64,000 nt of DNA. Source: Bryopsis sp. KO-2023. Taxonomy: Eukaryota; Chlorophyta; Ulvophyceae; Bryopsidales; Bryopsidaceae. This document shows, piece by piece, positions 46,615 to 58,395 of this stretch. The notes beneath the pieces are model-generated. The model made no database searches. It was not told where the DNA came from and was given only the letters and a program-made list of their open reading frames with translations. The DNA lies in assembly GCA_030272585.1 (NCBI GenBank), contig BSYQ01000001.1:5890001-5954000 (forward strand). Direction: 5' to 3'. The translations under genes and the position numbers were made by a program. Every line of letters starts with the position of its first letter. Positions within the stretch are counted from its first letter, which is position 1.

Positions 46615-49231
46615 ATGGCTCGCCGTTGCACAATGCAAGCCACCTCCAAGATCCCATGCTGGAAATCGCGCGTTGCAACTGGAAACGCCCGCCGCCTTTG
46701 CAGGCATATGGCGCGACCGTTGGTGAGGCCTTCACTGCAAGGCTTTACCACCACGTTTCGAAACAATAATAAGCAGGTTAGAAATTAAAGTTTGATGCCA
46801 TATCCCGTCAAGAAATCCGACATTTTTGGCATGTTGGCATGTTGGAGCCATTCTGCATTCATGATGTTGGTGTCTTGATTCTGATTGTTCATCGTGCGAC
46901 CATGCATGGTTTTTCTTGTTATTCCTGAGGATTGCTGTTTGTCCAACTCTGTCTGATTCACTCCAATCGAGGGCAAGGATAGGAACCTGATTCCACATTC
47001 TCAGGTTTCACAAATCACAGCAAAGATATTTAGCATCGAATATTCAAATCAGGGTGTGTTCCTATTCAGTAGATCATGTATGGCAGGCAGCCACTGAAAG
47101 CTGCAAGAGCTTTGGGGCCGGAGTTTACCATGCCATCAGCTCCCATTGACATTTCTGAGGGGCCCTGGTCAGTCATCGAGGGGGGTGGATTGACTGCCCC
47201 TGAAGGATTCTCTGCAGCAGGTGATATGACGTTACTAAGAAGTAATTTCAACACCAAACAATCGCCGTTGATCCAGAGAGGCACTGGGGAGACTCAATCT
47301 TTCAGCTTTGTGTGTGTGTTTTGCAGGGATCTCAGCAGGCGTCCGGGCTGTGAAAGGAAAAGCTGATTTGTCGCTCGTGTACTGCGATGAGCCAGCCCTG
47401 TGTGCAGGTGTTTTCACGCAGAATGTAGTGTGTGCAGCCCCTGTAACATACTGCAAAACACGCCTTTCTGAAAAGAAAACCACGAGAGCAGTAAGTTTTC
47501 CTTGTTCATGTCAGGGTTGCCCAGATATCATCCCCATTCCCTGACACCGTCCGCTGTGTGCGTTTCCAGATCATGACTAATGCTGGCCAAGCTAATGCAG
47601 TGACTGGAGAGGACGGGTACAATGATGCTGTGAGGTGTGCAGAGGCGCTTGGACAAGAGCTCGCTGTGGCTCCTGAAGATGTCTTGCTCCTATCCACAGG
47701 GGTGATCGGACGCAGAATAAAAATGGATGAGTTGATCGCAGGCTTGCCACAGTTGGTGTCAGAACTTGGGGACAAGCCAGAGAACGGCCTGAAGGCTGCG
47801 ACTGCAATGACCACCACAGGTCAGTCATCGCCACCACCTTCCTCCAGCATCGTTTCGATTTGATACTAATTTCTCTGATAACTATTCATTTCGTGGTAAG
47901 GTCACGGATGGTGGGTTTGTGACTTTGTGTTGTGTAGACCTTGTGTCGAAGAGTGTGGCCATCGAGGTTCCGATCGGTGGAGTGCCAGTCAGACTGGGAA
48001 GTGCTTGTAAGGGTTCGGGAATGATCCATCCCAACATGGCCACAATGCTGGGGATAGTGACATGTGATGCACCGGTTGCTGAGGATGTCTGGCAAGAAAT
48101 GCTTTCGAGGGCCACCAAGAGGAGCTTCAACATGGTAACGTCTTTGGCCTCGCTGCTGTGCTGTACTTTAAGCTTTACATGGGATGGCTATGTATGTTGC
48201 TCAGAGTCTCCTCCTAGTATTTTGCCTCGTTTATTCTCGGAAAATGTTGCACAGATCACCGTCGATGGCGATACCAGCACGAATGACACAGTGCTGGCCC
48301 TGGCAAGTGGCCGTGTGGATATCCCAACCATCAGTGACATTCAAAGCGAGGCTGGGCAAATACTGCAGCGGTCCCTGGAGTCGATCATGCAGGCAAGTTG
48401 GCAATGGTTATCATTATCCCTACTTCTTGGCGACCTCCAGCTGTCTTGCTGCGTTTTTTTAGGGGGTGACTGGTGTTTTGGTTCTTGAAATGGTGAGCAG
48501 GGGATGGCCAAGTCCATTGCTTGGGATGGCGAGGGTGCGACCTGCCTGATGGAAATCAAGGCGACTGGTGCAGCAACAGAGGACGATGCTATTCTCATGG
48601 CAAAGAGTGTTGGGGGCTCCATGTTGACAAAAGCTGCAGTGTTCGGCCACGATCCCAACTGGGGACGAATCGCTTGTGCAGTCGGCTATTCAGGTGTCGG
48701 TCTCTGGATTGCACACAATTGTGTCCAGCCTATATGATGCTTTTTGCAGGTCAAGATTGTTTTGTTTCTCGTTTCAGCCCTGTCCTTGTGTTCCATTCAG
48801 GAGCAAAATTCCCACCCGAGTCTTTGGACATTTTTATTGGACCCCATGCTCTGATGCGGAATGGGACCCCTTTGGATTTTGATGCTTCAGCTGTCAGCAG
48901 CTACCTCAAGGTGTGTTTTCCACTGGTCCCCACTGCGCTCTACGTTTCTGCCCTGGGTTTATAGCAAAAATCATTCCAGTTTGAAGCATGTGGGTGGTTT
49001 TTGTCCGTCTCTTTCAAGCACCGAGGAAAATATTGTGAGTGAATGACTGATTGTATTAATACGTCAGAGTTATTATGGAAGTTTTTTCTTGTTGTTGTGC
49101 AGGACCGCTGCGATGCTCACGGAACAGTGAATGTTTCGATCAGTGTTGGCGACGGGCCAGGGGAAGCAACTGCGTGGGGATGTGACTTGAGCTATGACTA
49201 CGTGAAGATCAATGCAGAATATACCACTTGA
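46615..49231 (+). CDS. ARGJ: Arginine biosynthesis ArgJ (ornithine/glutamate N-acetyltransferase) with presequence
   Basis: ArgJ recycles the acetyl group from N-acetylornithine to glutamate, and bifunctional forms also start the pathway with acetyl-CoA. Exon 1 (46615-46776) is a basic, Ser/Arg-rich, acid-poor presequence ([19 protein letters not shown]), fitting import into plastid or mitochondrion. The mature part begins near 47090 ([18 protein letters not shown]) and continues [31 protein letters not shown] and [12 protein letters not shown]. The autocleavage motif HPNMATMLG (~48030-48050) has the nucleophilic Thr, so the precursor should cut itself into alpha and beta chains. Later exons have [35 protein letters not shown] and a full C-terminus ending at 49231. 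Family motifs and length look intact. Confidence 0.94.
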
Positions 49232-50874
49232 TTTCTCTGGCTTTTTCTTGAGATTCAGAAATTGGGAATTTGTGAACCATGTTTGTAACAGTTCCTTTTT
49301 AGCATTCCTCAATCATGGTTGCACTGTGATAAGATTTCCGTGGTTACTAGAGACTCGATTTCTTTTTCAAGTGTTTTTTTGAACTCGATTTGTCCATTAA
49401 GAAAACTTTTGAAGAATCTCACCATGATTTGTGTTTAAACCCCCCACTGAAAGTCCCGCGGTCTTGGAGCATTTTTGAGCTTCCCGCGATTGGAATCCAG
49501 AGAATAATTTCCTTTCCCGAGAAACTCCATCAAAATAGAGAAAAGCTGCATTGTGCTGACACTGGAACAGTGTTTTTTATAAATATATTAGAGCCTCAAA
49601 ATTCGGCCAATGTAAAAGCCACTACAACCCGACCGTTTCCCTCAGAGAGAAGCTTCAGGAATCGAGCAAGCGCCTTAAGAATTGGTGATAGACGTAGGAA
49701 ATGATGGTGTTTGCTTTGGAGGCGTGTGGATACAAGCTGGGTTCAACTTCCAACACTGTCGCAAGTTTTCAATCAATCAAAGATTCGGTCCTTGAATTCA
49801 AGGTCTGTGTCCATCTCTGATGACCTCAATCCACCATTTCGCAAATCAGCTCGACGTTCTGAGACGCAGGACTCCTGAGCAAAGACTTGTTATAACACGG
49901 GTGGCAGAATTATCACTTGTTTGGTTCACACTTAAGATATTACGTGCTTCCTCAAGGCGGGAGAGCTTTCTTTTCTGTTTATTCAAGTGAGGTTGAAATT
50001 ATTCCTTAACTGAAAAAAGAATTCGGAAAAACTCTTTTCATTTCCTACCCCTCACAAAAGGGCTTTGGTCTGGAAACACGCTTTTATGGTCCTATGGAGA
50101 TATTCTGTGGCTAGTTATCTCCAGAGCCAATTACAAACGGCGCCAAATTCTCGAACCGCTTTGACAACTTGAAGTCCAACTCATTTACCTTTGGATCCGC
50201 TTTGAGGTGTTGTTCAGTTTAGTTGAGAGTGTGTCTTAGTTTTTATCGAGAGTGAGACTCTGTTGTAGCTCGATTGAGCACAGCCAATTGGCCACAACCG
50301 GGTTTCATTTCCTCACCCGATGTATTTCCGACGGAATTTAGACCTCAGAGCCATAAGGAAAACACTCTTCATAAAATATATGCTCATATATTCGTATGGA
50401 CGTATTGTTGCAACAAGAGGTCGACATATTGCTGTGGAAGTAAACAACTTGTAGGTCTAATAAGAAAGTCGAAGCAACCACTGTATATGTACACCGTACA
50501 TTGTACAGTTAGTTAGCACACGTGGGCAAGGATACCAAATCGCAGAGATACTGAGAGAAAGGCTACGCTGAACTCGCCGGCGGCTGTGGTAAATGAACGG
50601 ATTCGATCCTCTGGCCCGCTAGGATGTTCGCCAAATCACATCAGCGGTGCTGCGATGCTGCCCAGAAGAGAGAACAAACACAAAACGACACATCCCACGA
50701 CGGGATACGGGTGCCGTGTCTGTTGGCCTGGCCAATAATAAGCGTGCTGTGTAGTTTCTGTCATTTCATGGCAATATTCAATTCATCCCAGATTACCGAG
50801 CCTAAACATAGTGCAATCGACTTTCAAACATTGGGATCAGTTCCCAAGGTTACGCGAATTCGTTGGAAGGGGGA
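49232..50874. other. 1.6-kb intergenic region
   Basis: ArgJ 3' flank and bZIP 5' flank. A 104-codon plus frame (49390-49704) starts without ATG and has no known domain. The ATG-lacking frame 50624-50878 runs into the bZIP start and may be part of its 5' leader. No RNA gene or repeat is recognised. Confidence 0.4.
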
Positions 50875-52724
50875 ATGAGCAGCCTAGAGGATATGATGCA
50901 AAACTGGTAAGCGATTCTGAGCACACTCGTGATCTGCTCTTGGAGCAACACCCCCACAGGCTTCGTCGGAACTGAACTGAAGGCTGCGTTCGATGTGTTT
51001 GCAGGTCTGAGACGATAAAAGAAGAGGACGGAGCTCTTGAGAACGCAGTGGTGAGGCTTGCAAGCGGAATTTGACTTTGTTTGCAACTCCCAAATGATCA
51101 AAGGTTCAATGCACAGAGCAGGAAGTCGTTGGATATTTATTGTATGATTGCGTGCTGAACGTTGCGTGATCCATCGTTCAGGCAAGTCTTGAGGATGATG
51201 GGTGGATAGACAGCATTTTAAACGACGGTATGGACGCTCTGGATGATTCGCCGCATGCGGCGGCCCCGGTCGATATCAGCGGAAGTCGATCCTCGAATCT
51301 ACAAGACGACATAGGCGCCCTCTTTGGTGATACTGGGTGCCAAGGACTGCTTCAGTCGGGTTCTGGTGGATTCCAGGGCGGAATTGACATAAACCTGAAC
51401 AACATGAACATTCGGGAGGGCACTCCACAAGGTTATGCGCTTAGAGGAGCTTCATCCTGGGCAGGTGTCCCCCTCTCCCGACGAGAAGACGATCTGGATC
51501 CAGTTTTGGTTGGGCCTTCCTTGTTCAGGTCAAACACAGTGCCTGCTTTCACTTTTGGTTTTGGAGATGCACTCGATGGTGAGTCGATTGGGGGGACTCC
51601 TGGGATGTAGTTTTGCTCCTGCGCCCCAGCCCCAATTTTGGTGGGTTGTTTTTGCTTTCCTGATCTTGGTTATATGTCCAGGGTGTAAGGGAACGGCTGA
51701 CCAGAATGAATTCGCGGGAAGCCCGCCATTGTCGAGCTGTGGGCGCTCCAGTGACTCAAACTCCACGGTGGCAAGAGAAGCATCGGGGACAAAATGCCGT
51801 AGAGGGAAAGGTGGATCGAATGGAATGTCGACAGAGCAGTTGAAAAGCTTGGACCCCAAGAAAGTAAAGCGAATCATGTCAAATAGAGCGGTAAGGTCAC
51901 AGAGAAGCGCTTTCGCTCAGGATTTGGTACAATGAATCGTTTTCAGGTGGTTGAAGTGAGTTTTGTCTATTACAGAGTGCTGCACGATCAAAAGAGCGCA
52001 AGGTTAGATATATTCAAAGTCTTGAAGGAAAGATGGCGGCGTACAGACACCAAAACAAAGAACTCCGAGCACAGTTTGACCAGCTACAGAGGATGGCGAT
52101 GATTCTTGGCAGAGAGAATGGGAATACAAGCCACCAGGTTGGTTTCTAGTGAGCTTGATTCGAACTCTGCACACTCTGCAACTAAAATGATGTATTTACC
52201 AATGTAGCTTTATTCCCTGTACCGGTATTTCTTGGTCAGTTTTTCCTGAAACTGAGACTGAAACTTCTATTGCAGCAAGATATGCAAGTCTGAACTCATT
52301 TGAAACTTTTGTGTTGTCCCAGCTGAGCCTAATGAAGCGAAACATTCAAAAGTTTATGATGATGAACGAAACCCTTCGCTTGCGCCTTTCCGGTGGACAT
52401 GTGGGCACCTCCCAGAGCCACCAAGCTCACATGTACCCACTGGAAAGTCGAATATCCTCTGAGAATCTGTGGCAGCCGACGTTCATCTCGAGTGAAATCC
52501 GTCCAAGTCATGTCCATCCCTTGGTGCACACATCGAGCGGAGTCGTTCAAGAGCCTCTAGCTGCCCAACCAATACATCCCTTTAACCAGCACACGACAGG
52601 TTGCGACCTTGGCAATTATCAAATGGGTGCCAACGTTCCTCCGACGTCGAATGGGTTTCAGAGTGCAATGCACGTTGACGTATCAGCTGATAACTGGACG
52701 CATAACGGAGGAGATGCATTGTAA
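50875..52724 (+). CDS. Group I (VIP1/RSG-like) bZIP transcription factor
   Basis: Exon 1 is 50875-50906 (MSSLEDMMQNW). The next exons, with fitting phases, add SETIKEEDGALENAV and ASLEDDGWIDSILNDGMDAL, an acidic activation-type N-terminus. The basic region spans an intron: LDPKKVKRIMSNRA joined to SAARSKERKVRYIQSLEGKM. It has the N-x7-R core with SAARSKERK and the conserved YIQ of plant group I bZIPs. The Lys in place of Arg in the KVKR stretch is typical of that group. The zipper runs AAYRHQNKELRAQFDQLQRM and on into LSLMKRNIQKFMMMNETLRL. The rest of the last exon is a His/Ser/Gln-rich tail ending at 52724. Group I factors in plants respond to osmotic and mechanical stress and control cell-wall and vascular genes; the role here is not known. 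Confidence 0.92.
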
Positions 52725-53438
52725 TCTCCAGGTCCCACACTCAGCAGTGAACGTTAAAATGAGAGAATGAATGAATGAGAGCGCTGGCGGCTCTCTTCTT
52801 GTGCGATATTCTAGGGAGGATTGAATGGATCAGAAGAATTCCAGGAAGTTCGAATAACGAATGGATGCAGACACCTGTGTCCAGTTTCATTCGTATGGAA
52901 GGGAGTGCAATTTTGAGGATGTCTTTAGCTTGGTTTAATCTTGTTGTTGTGGTGGTACATTGAAGAGTGTAATTCAATTTGATTTCGATTCCCACAAAAA
53001 GACAAGTGACAGTTTGTTGTAACAACAAACAGAACACTCCAAAAGGCGAAGGATTGTTTTATTCCATCCTCTTGCTTTCTTATACTTATACTTATATTTA
53101 AGATATCGTCACGGATAAACTATCCATGGCATTCTCCTCATTGAAAAAATTTCAAGTCTCCAGCTTAAGCTTAAGCTTTCAAAAACAAATTTGAAGTTTA
53201 AACTTTCAGCCACATTGTGGGGAGAAGAGGGCCGCCTCCACACACATACACACATAATATTACATAAGGCCGCCACTGTGATAGCTGTACAGAGGACAGG
53301 CATTGCCAGAAACTCCAGTGTTTTCACGGGACAACCCATAAAAGTCATGGAGATTCTTCAAGGCACATTCCCAAACGGCAGGATTTGCGTTTTCGTAGGA
53401 GTTATTTCTCAAAAAAAACCGTAGTTCATTTTCTCAAC
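52725..53438. other. Between bZIP and Alba genes
   Basis: No gene. A CA-type repeat lies at 53238-53255 and AT-rich spacer near 53085-53105. It holds the bZIP 3' UTR and the Alba promoter. Confidence 0.4.
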
Positions 53439-54408
53439 ATGAAGGGAGCGATAGCAGCCAAAGCGATGATCAATCGACCCACACAGACGTCGCAGAGCGA
53501 TTTCGACTCCATCGGCACCAGCCCTGCTCGGAGGTCTGAAACGGCCGGATCGGAAAATAGCGCATTGGGACTAAAACGCTTTCAGTCGCCAGCAAGAAAT
53601 CAAGCGTGCGGGGATTCCGCTGAGTTGCAGCTGGCCAGCCCTGTGAAACCGTTTTCCGAAGTAGAGAAAGTGGTAAGAAACCACAACTAAAAGACCTATT
53701 CACTAAAAGACGGCCGTTGCCGCCACGTTTTGAATTCATCAGTAAATCTCATACGCAAGCGAATTCGGTGGCGGCGAAACACAGCCGTCAAAACTCCTGC
53801 GTTTATGTGAATGCAGGTTCGGGTTGCGTCGAAAGGGAAAATACCTACCTACATTGCCTACGCCACAAACCTGCTTGAGGTAGGTGCTCGTGTGTGTTTT
53901 TTACCTCCCTTCCGGCATGCCGCAGCAAATCGAATCTAACAATGCATGGCTTTTTTTTTCGCAGAGGGAAGGAGAAACTGCGGTTGTGTTGAGGGGATTG
54001 GGAAACGCCATTGGAAAGACAGTATGTCTAGGTGAGGCACCTGGGATTTCTTGACCCCACAGAAATTCCTTGTCGGGCTCTCATTCTCAATATTGATTAA
54101 TCATGGCTCACCCATTTTCAGTCTTTTTGCCATGAGTAGTTTTTTTGAAAATAGCATGTAGAAAAAAGCATAAAAGTTAGCACTCTTATGGAGTATTTGT
54201 TGTGACTGCTGCTCTGCTTTTGTCAATTCTTTCAGCCGAAATTTTGAAGCAGAGAATCCCTGGGCTCTACCAAATCACCAACGTGGCGTCCTTGAAATGC
54301 AAAGCAGGGAAAAGAAAAGAATTTTTCCTACCGATGATATCTATCATGTTGACCACAGAAAAGCCTGGCTCAGCGAAGCGAGTCCAGGGGAAAACAACAC
54401 ATGAATAG
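53439..54408 (+). CDS. Alba-domain nucleic-acid-binding protein (Rpp25/Pop6-like)
   Basis: Four exons with matching phases (53439-53672, 53817-53879, 53965-54031, 54236-54408) give about 180 residues. The first 78 residues are a Ser/Arg-rich, likely disordered arm (RPTQTSQSDFDSIGTSPARR). The Alba fold follows: VRVASKGKIPTYIAYATNLL, then the helix and loop REGETAVVLRGLGNAIGKTV, then AEILKQRIPGLYQITNVAS. The late strand is FLPMISIMLTTEKPG. The KGKIPTYI and G-x-A-I-x-K motifs mark the RNA- and DNA-binding face. In eukaryotes this fold is used by RNase P/MRP subunits and by translation-control and DNA-binding Alba proteins. I cannot tell which group it belongs to. Confidence 0.85.
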
Positions 54409-55529
54409 TGCAAAGACCATCACAAACAAGTAGAGGAAGCCACTCGAGTACCAATATGTCGCTTCCAATATGTTGCACAACATGCTTTTTTTTCTGGTTA
54501 TATGGAAGGAGCAAATGTAAGTCATTGACGATAGGAAATTTGTTCAGCTTGAAAATTCAGACTAAATCTCTCACCGAGGTGGCTTCGGCCAAAGGTGGTG
54601 TTCAATGGCACCCTTGTGTGGAAGAACCTCTTGGTTGGTCGCTTGTTTGGGGGGACAGGTGGCGAGAAAAAAAATTGAAGAGAGAAACTGTGCAAAATTA
54701 CCTCCAGAATTTTTCATATTACTGGTACTATTATTATTATTATTATTATTTTTTTCTTTTTGAGTTCGTATGGTGATGAAGATGAAGATGACAGCACTTG
54801 AGGGGGCTGACTCAAAAACGTTGACATGGGAGGATATTAGAATGTCTTTAGTTAGTTCATAAAGAGCGGAGAGTTTGAGACCTGTGGAGTAGCTTGGTTG
54901 CTTGGGTTGCAAGCAATGGAATTATTTGCCGAAAAATGATTGCTTCTTAGCTGTAATAAAAAAGTGTAACCACATGTTGAAGCAAGAATTTCATTGCAGC
55001 AAGAATCCGGGGAGAAAAACCTCATTGAAATTCCTCCCAGAAATTCTCTTTCAAGTTGGGCCGAAGTCCACAGGTCGTGCAATACTGCCTGTCTTTAAAC
55101 CCAGAGATCAGAACTCCCATTTCCTTGGCAAATATGTGACTCTTCTCAACAATGCTCTTTCTTTTCCTACTTGCCTTCACCAGGTTTACTTGATCTTGCC
55201 TCTCAACTTACCAAGAAAGCCCTTTTGATAATTCCCCTCCATGGGATGAAGCTGGCTGTATTGCACCCCCCCCCCCCCCATTTCTCTGCAAAAAAGATGG
55301 GACCACAGAAGTTTAATTCATCGAGCAACGAAATCGCTGCCGTTTGGAAAATGACAAAAGGAAGCTCCACCGGATGGTTTCAGCGGACTCCTGACACTGA
55401 TTAGAATTTGAAGCTTGCCGGGTTCAATTCAATCACAGTAGATCTGGATTGCCTCGCTGCCTAATTCTCCACCGGCATTCGTGTATTTGTTGGATCGAAC
55501 AACTCCCAACGACTCCATTCTTGAGTGGG
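54409..55529. other. Between Alba and USB1 genes
   Basis: No gene is supported. It contains a TTA trinucleotide array (54727-54750) and a run of 14 C (near 55266-55280). Plus frames at 54408-54776 and 54902-55228 lack domains. Confidence 0.4.
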
Positions 55530-57878
55530 ATGGAGGGGTTGGCAGCTTACGACTCAACATCCAGTTCCGAAACCTCATCGAATTGCTCCTCGACTGATGA
55601 CGATTTGCCTTTGGAGAATCGTGAGGGGTTGAAAAGATCGCCTCCATGTGAAATCGAACCACCCCCCTGCAAAAAGCCGAGGTACACTGGATCGATGGCT
55701 TCCGCCGCCATCTCGCAACAACTGAACCTCCTTGAAAGCTGAACAAATAATAATTCAAGGATTTCTCAGACTTTTTTTTGGATTTCCCAGGGATGCCCCC
55801 AAGGTGTTGTTGCCATCGCCTTTGGATCTCCTGGATGGACATAATGGTGATCCTCCTGAATTGTTGATGAGTTTTTTTCGACACCGATTGTTGTTGATGA
55901 TGAATTGCCGATTAGTTTGGATCATTGTGTGCTGCACGATAAACATGTTTCAACACATACGCCTTTTTAACATGTATGCAATTGTGATCAATTTTTCTTA
56001 GATATTGCAAGCCTAGAGGAGCCCTACCACAACTCCCCAGAGGAAAACCCAGCACTGCACGACAATCGAGTTCGCAAATTTCCGCATGTCGTTGGCAATT
56101 ATGCCACCACTGTGTTCATTCCAGGTAGCAACATTCCTGACAATCGAAAGGTTCTATCTCAATCGACAGTATTTGACAAAAAAGCTTGTTTACAGTATTC
56201 TAATCAAGTGATTCTTTTATGAATAAACTCACAACATATAATTTTTAGCATTCTTCATGTAGCTGCTTGGAGAATGATTAACATGGTATCACTATTGGGA
56301 AAGTTGGCAGATCTTGACGATGGCTTATCTTGTTTTTTAATATCCAGTGACAATTCCATCTGAATTCATGCCGACGTTTGATTGGATACTTCAAGAGGTA
56401 TGTTTTTTCGCCATGAAAGATTGATTCTGTCAATTTTCTTGGAGATCGTTTCTCTGATGCTCATACTTTTTAATTCGCTTTCATCTTCTTTTCGATCATT
56501 CCAAGTGAACCTTTTATTTTGTTTTTAGCTGGAAGACAATCTCCCAGATGTCCACCCCATGAAGGCCAGCAAATTAGTCGATGGTTCAACACTCAGGCAG
56601 AAATCGAAATTCTCGGGCGATGGTCAAGAAAGCAATTCAACTGGACCCGAATCCGAAAAGAATTTGACGCTTCACATGAGCATATCGAGAGTGGTCACGA
56701 TTCGATACCCTGATATCGAAATGTTCATAGGAACTTTGAGACGCTGCTTGAAGGAAGTGAAGATCGACAAGAGGTGCTTCTTGAGTTTGCGTTTTTGAGA
56801 TATCCCTTCCATAAAATTTAGGATCGACTTTCATTTAGGAATCAACGCTTTATCTCTCTCAATTCTTCCCGGGTATTTTTTTTCTTCTATTTTTTTTGTT
56901 TAAGCACTGTCGATTTTGGTGAATGTGGGTCCTGGAGTCTTGAAATAACGAAAAAAATGCAACCACATTTTCCAAAATAGTTTATTTTTGTTTGTGATCT
57001 CTTCTTCGATAGGTTTCAACTGGAGTTTGGGCCATTGAATTGTTTTGTTAACGACGACTCCACCCGCTCCTTTGCTGCATTGACTTTGAAAAGTGGTGGA
57101 CTCGAGGTAAAGAGAAGATCGATAAATCAAAGCTGTGAAATCACCAAAATGTGAGAGTATCTTTAATTTTCCACCCTTGGATTATGCATTTCATTTGAAA
57201 ACAAGTCTGGCCATACAGCCCCTGCCTTCTTGAGATTATTTTGAATTGCAGGTCTGTCAATTGGTGGATGGTGTCAACAAAGCATTTGTCCCTTACGCAC
57301 TCCCACAATTCTATGAAGTGAGTATCCAAACCCCAGTGAGCTTCATTCCTGCTTTCACAATTCACCGAAATCATTGAATCCCTTCCAATATTAAATCGCC
57401 CATTGTTTCCTGGTGCAAGTTTCAAAAGAAGATTGTCTTGCTGTTGTGGGTAGGAGCCAAATCCACATGTCTCGGTGGCTTGGGTGCTAGGCGACAAGAG
57501 TGAAATGATGATTGCAGTTCTCGATCGAATCAATAAATCGAGTCGATTTCTTGACCATCCAAAAACCACAGTGCAGGTGGGTGAGGTAACGCGGTGCATT
57601 CGAATCAAACAGGTTACACAAAAATGGAATACAGCTTCGTTCATTGTCACGCCACATATCATATCATGTTTCCCCAATACAAGGACTCCAGATTATTCTT
57701 CCCTCCCAAGTCAATTACTCATTTACCTTTTTTTTCTCTCGTCAAAAATCTTCCCTCTAAGAACGTTGTTTTTTTTTTTAACCCTGACTGTCGAAAGACT
57801 TGGTTTTGTCTGATTTGTTTTTTCCAGGTTGGGCAGGTGCATTGCCGGGTCGGGCAAGAAACATACAATGTTTGGTGA
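55530..57878 (+). CDS. USB1: USB1/Mpn1 U6 snRNA 3'-5' phosphodiesterase
   Basis: USB1 is a nuclear 2H-family phosphodiesterase that trims the U-tail of U6 snRNA and leaves a protected 3' end. The start at 55530 gives the family's short acidic Ser-rich lead (MEGLAAYDSTSSSETSSNCS). Further exons carry VRKFPHVVGNYATTVFIP (~56070), IPSEFMPTFDWILQE (~56360) and the first catalytic His-x-Ser in LTLHMSISRVV (~56670). FGPLNCFVNDDSTRSFAALT (~57020) and QLVDGVNKAFVPYALPQFYE (~57250) follow, then the second His-x-Ser in NPHVSVAWVLGDK (~57460). The last exon ends VGQVHCRVGQETYNVW at 57878. Both catalytic motifs are present, so the enzyme looks active. The exon near 55.8 kb is less certain. Confidence 0.92.
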
Positions 57879-58395
57879 TGTGTTGGGAGGCCTTACTAAG
57901 AGTCAGTCACACAATTGGATAATCAATCAGCAAAGAGTTCATACAGCAGAGAAAAAAACAAAACCATAACAAAACAGCCCAGTGGCTTCTCGATCTCCAT
58001 GAGTGAATTATATTGTAGGGCTGATACAATCGATGTAAATATTTGCTCATGAGTCGAAAGTTACAATTCTGTCGCCAGGACTTCGACCCCTACTTGAAAA
58101 AACTGTCAGACCTATATGCATTTGCCCCCTCACCCATTTTTTTTTCCCTTTTCCCCTCCAGATGTCAACCTAGTACATCCCTCAGATCTGTTTTCTTATC
58201 CCATGCTACCGATTTCGCTCCGAGAATCGACATTATCATCTTCTTTTCTGGCTGAAACCCTTTCAAAACTTCAGCATCCCTGAATCCAACCAAACAAAAA
58301 AAGGAAAAACGGAGTCGTTAACTCATTAATGTCGCATCAGTTGTTTAGGACCTAATGGAATTCAACAATAAAAGGAAACCAATTCAAAAGTGAGT
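57879..58395. other. Between convergent USB1 and poly(A) polymerase genes
   Basis: Shared 3' flank. No gene, repeat or RNA is recognised. The last exon of the minus-strand gene may extend slightly into it. Confidence 0.35.
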
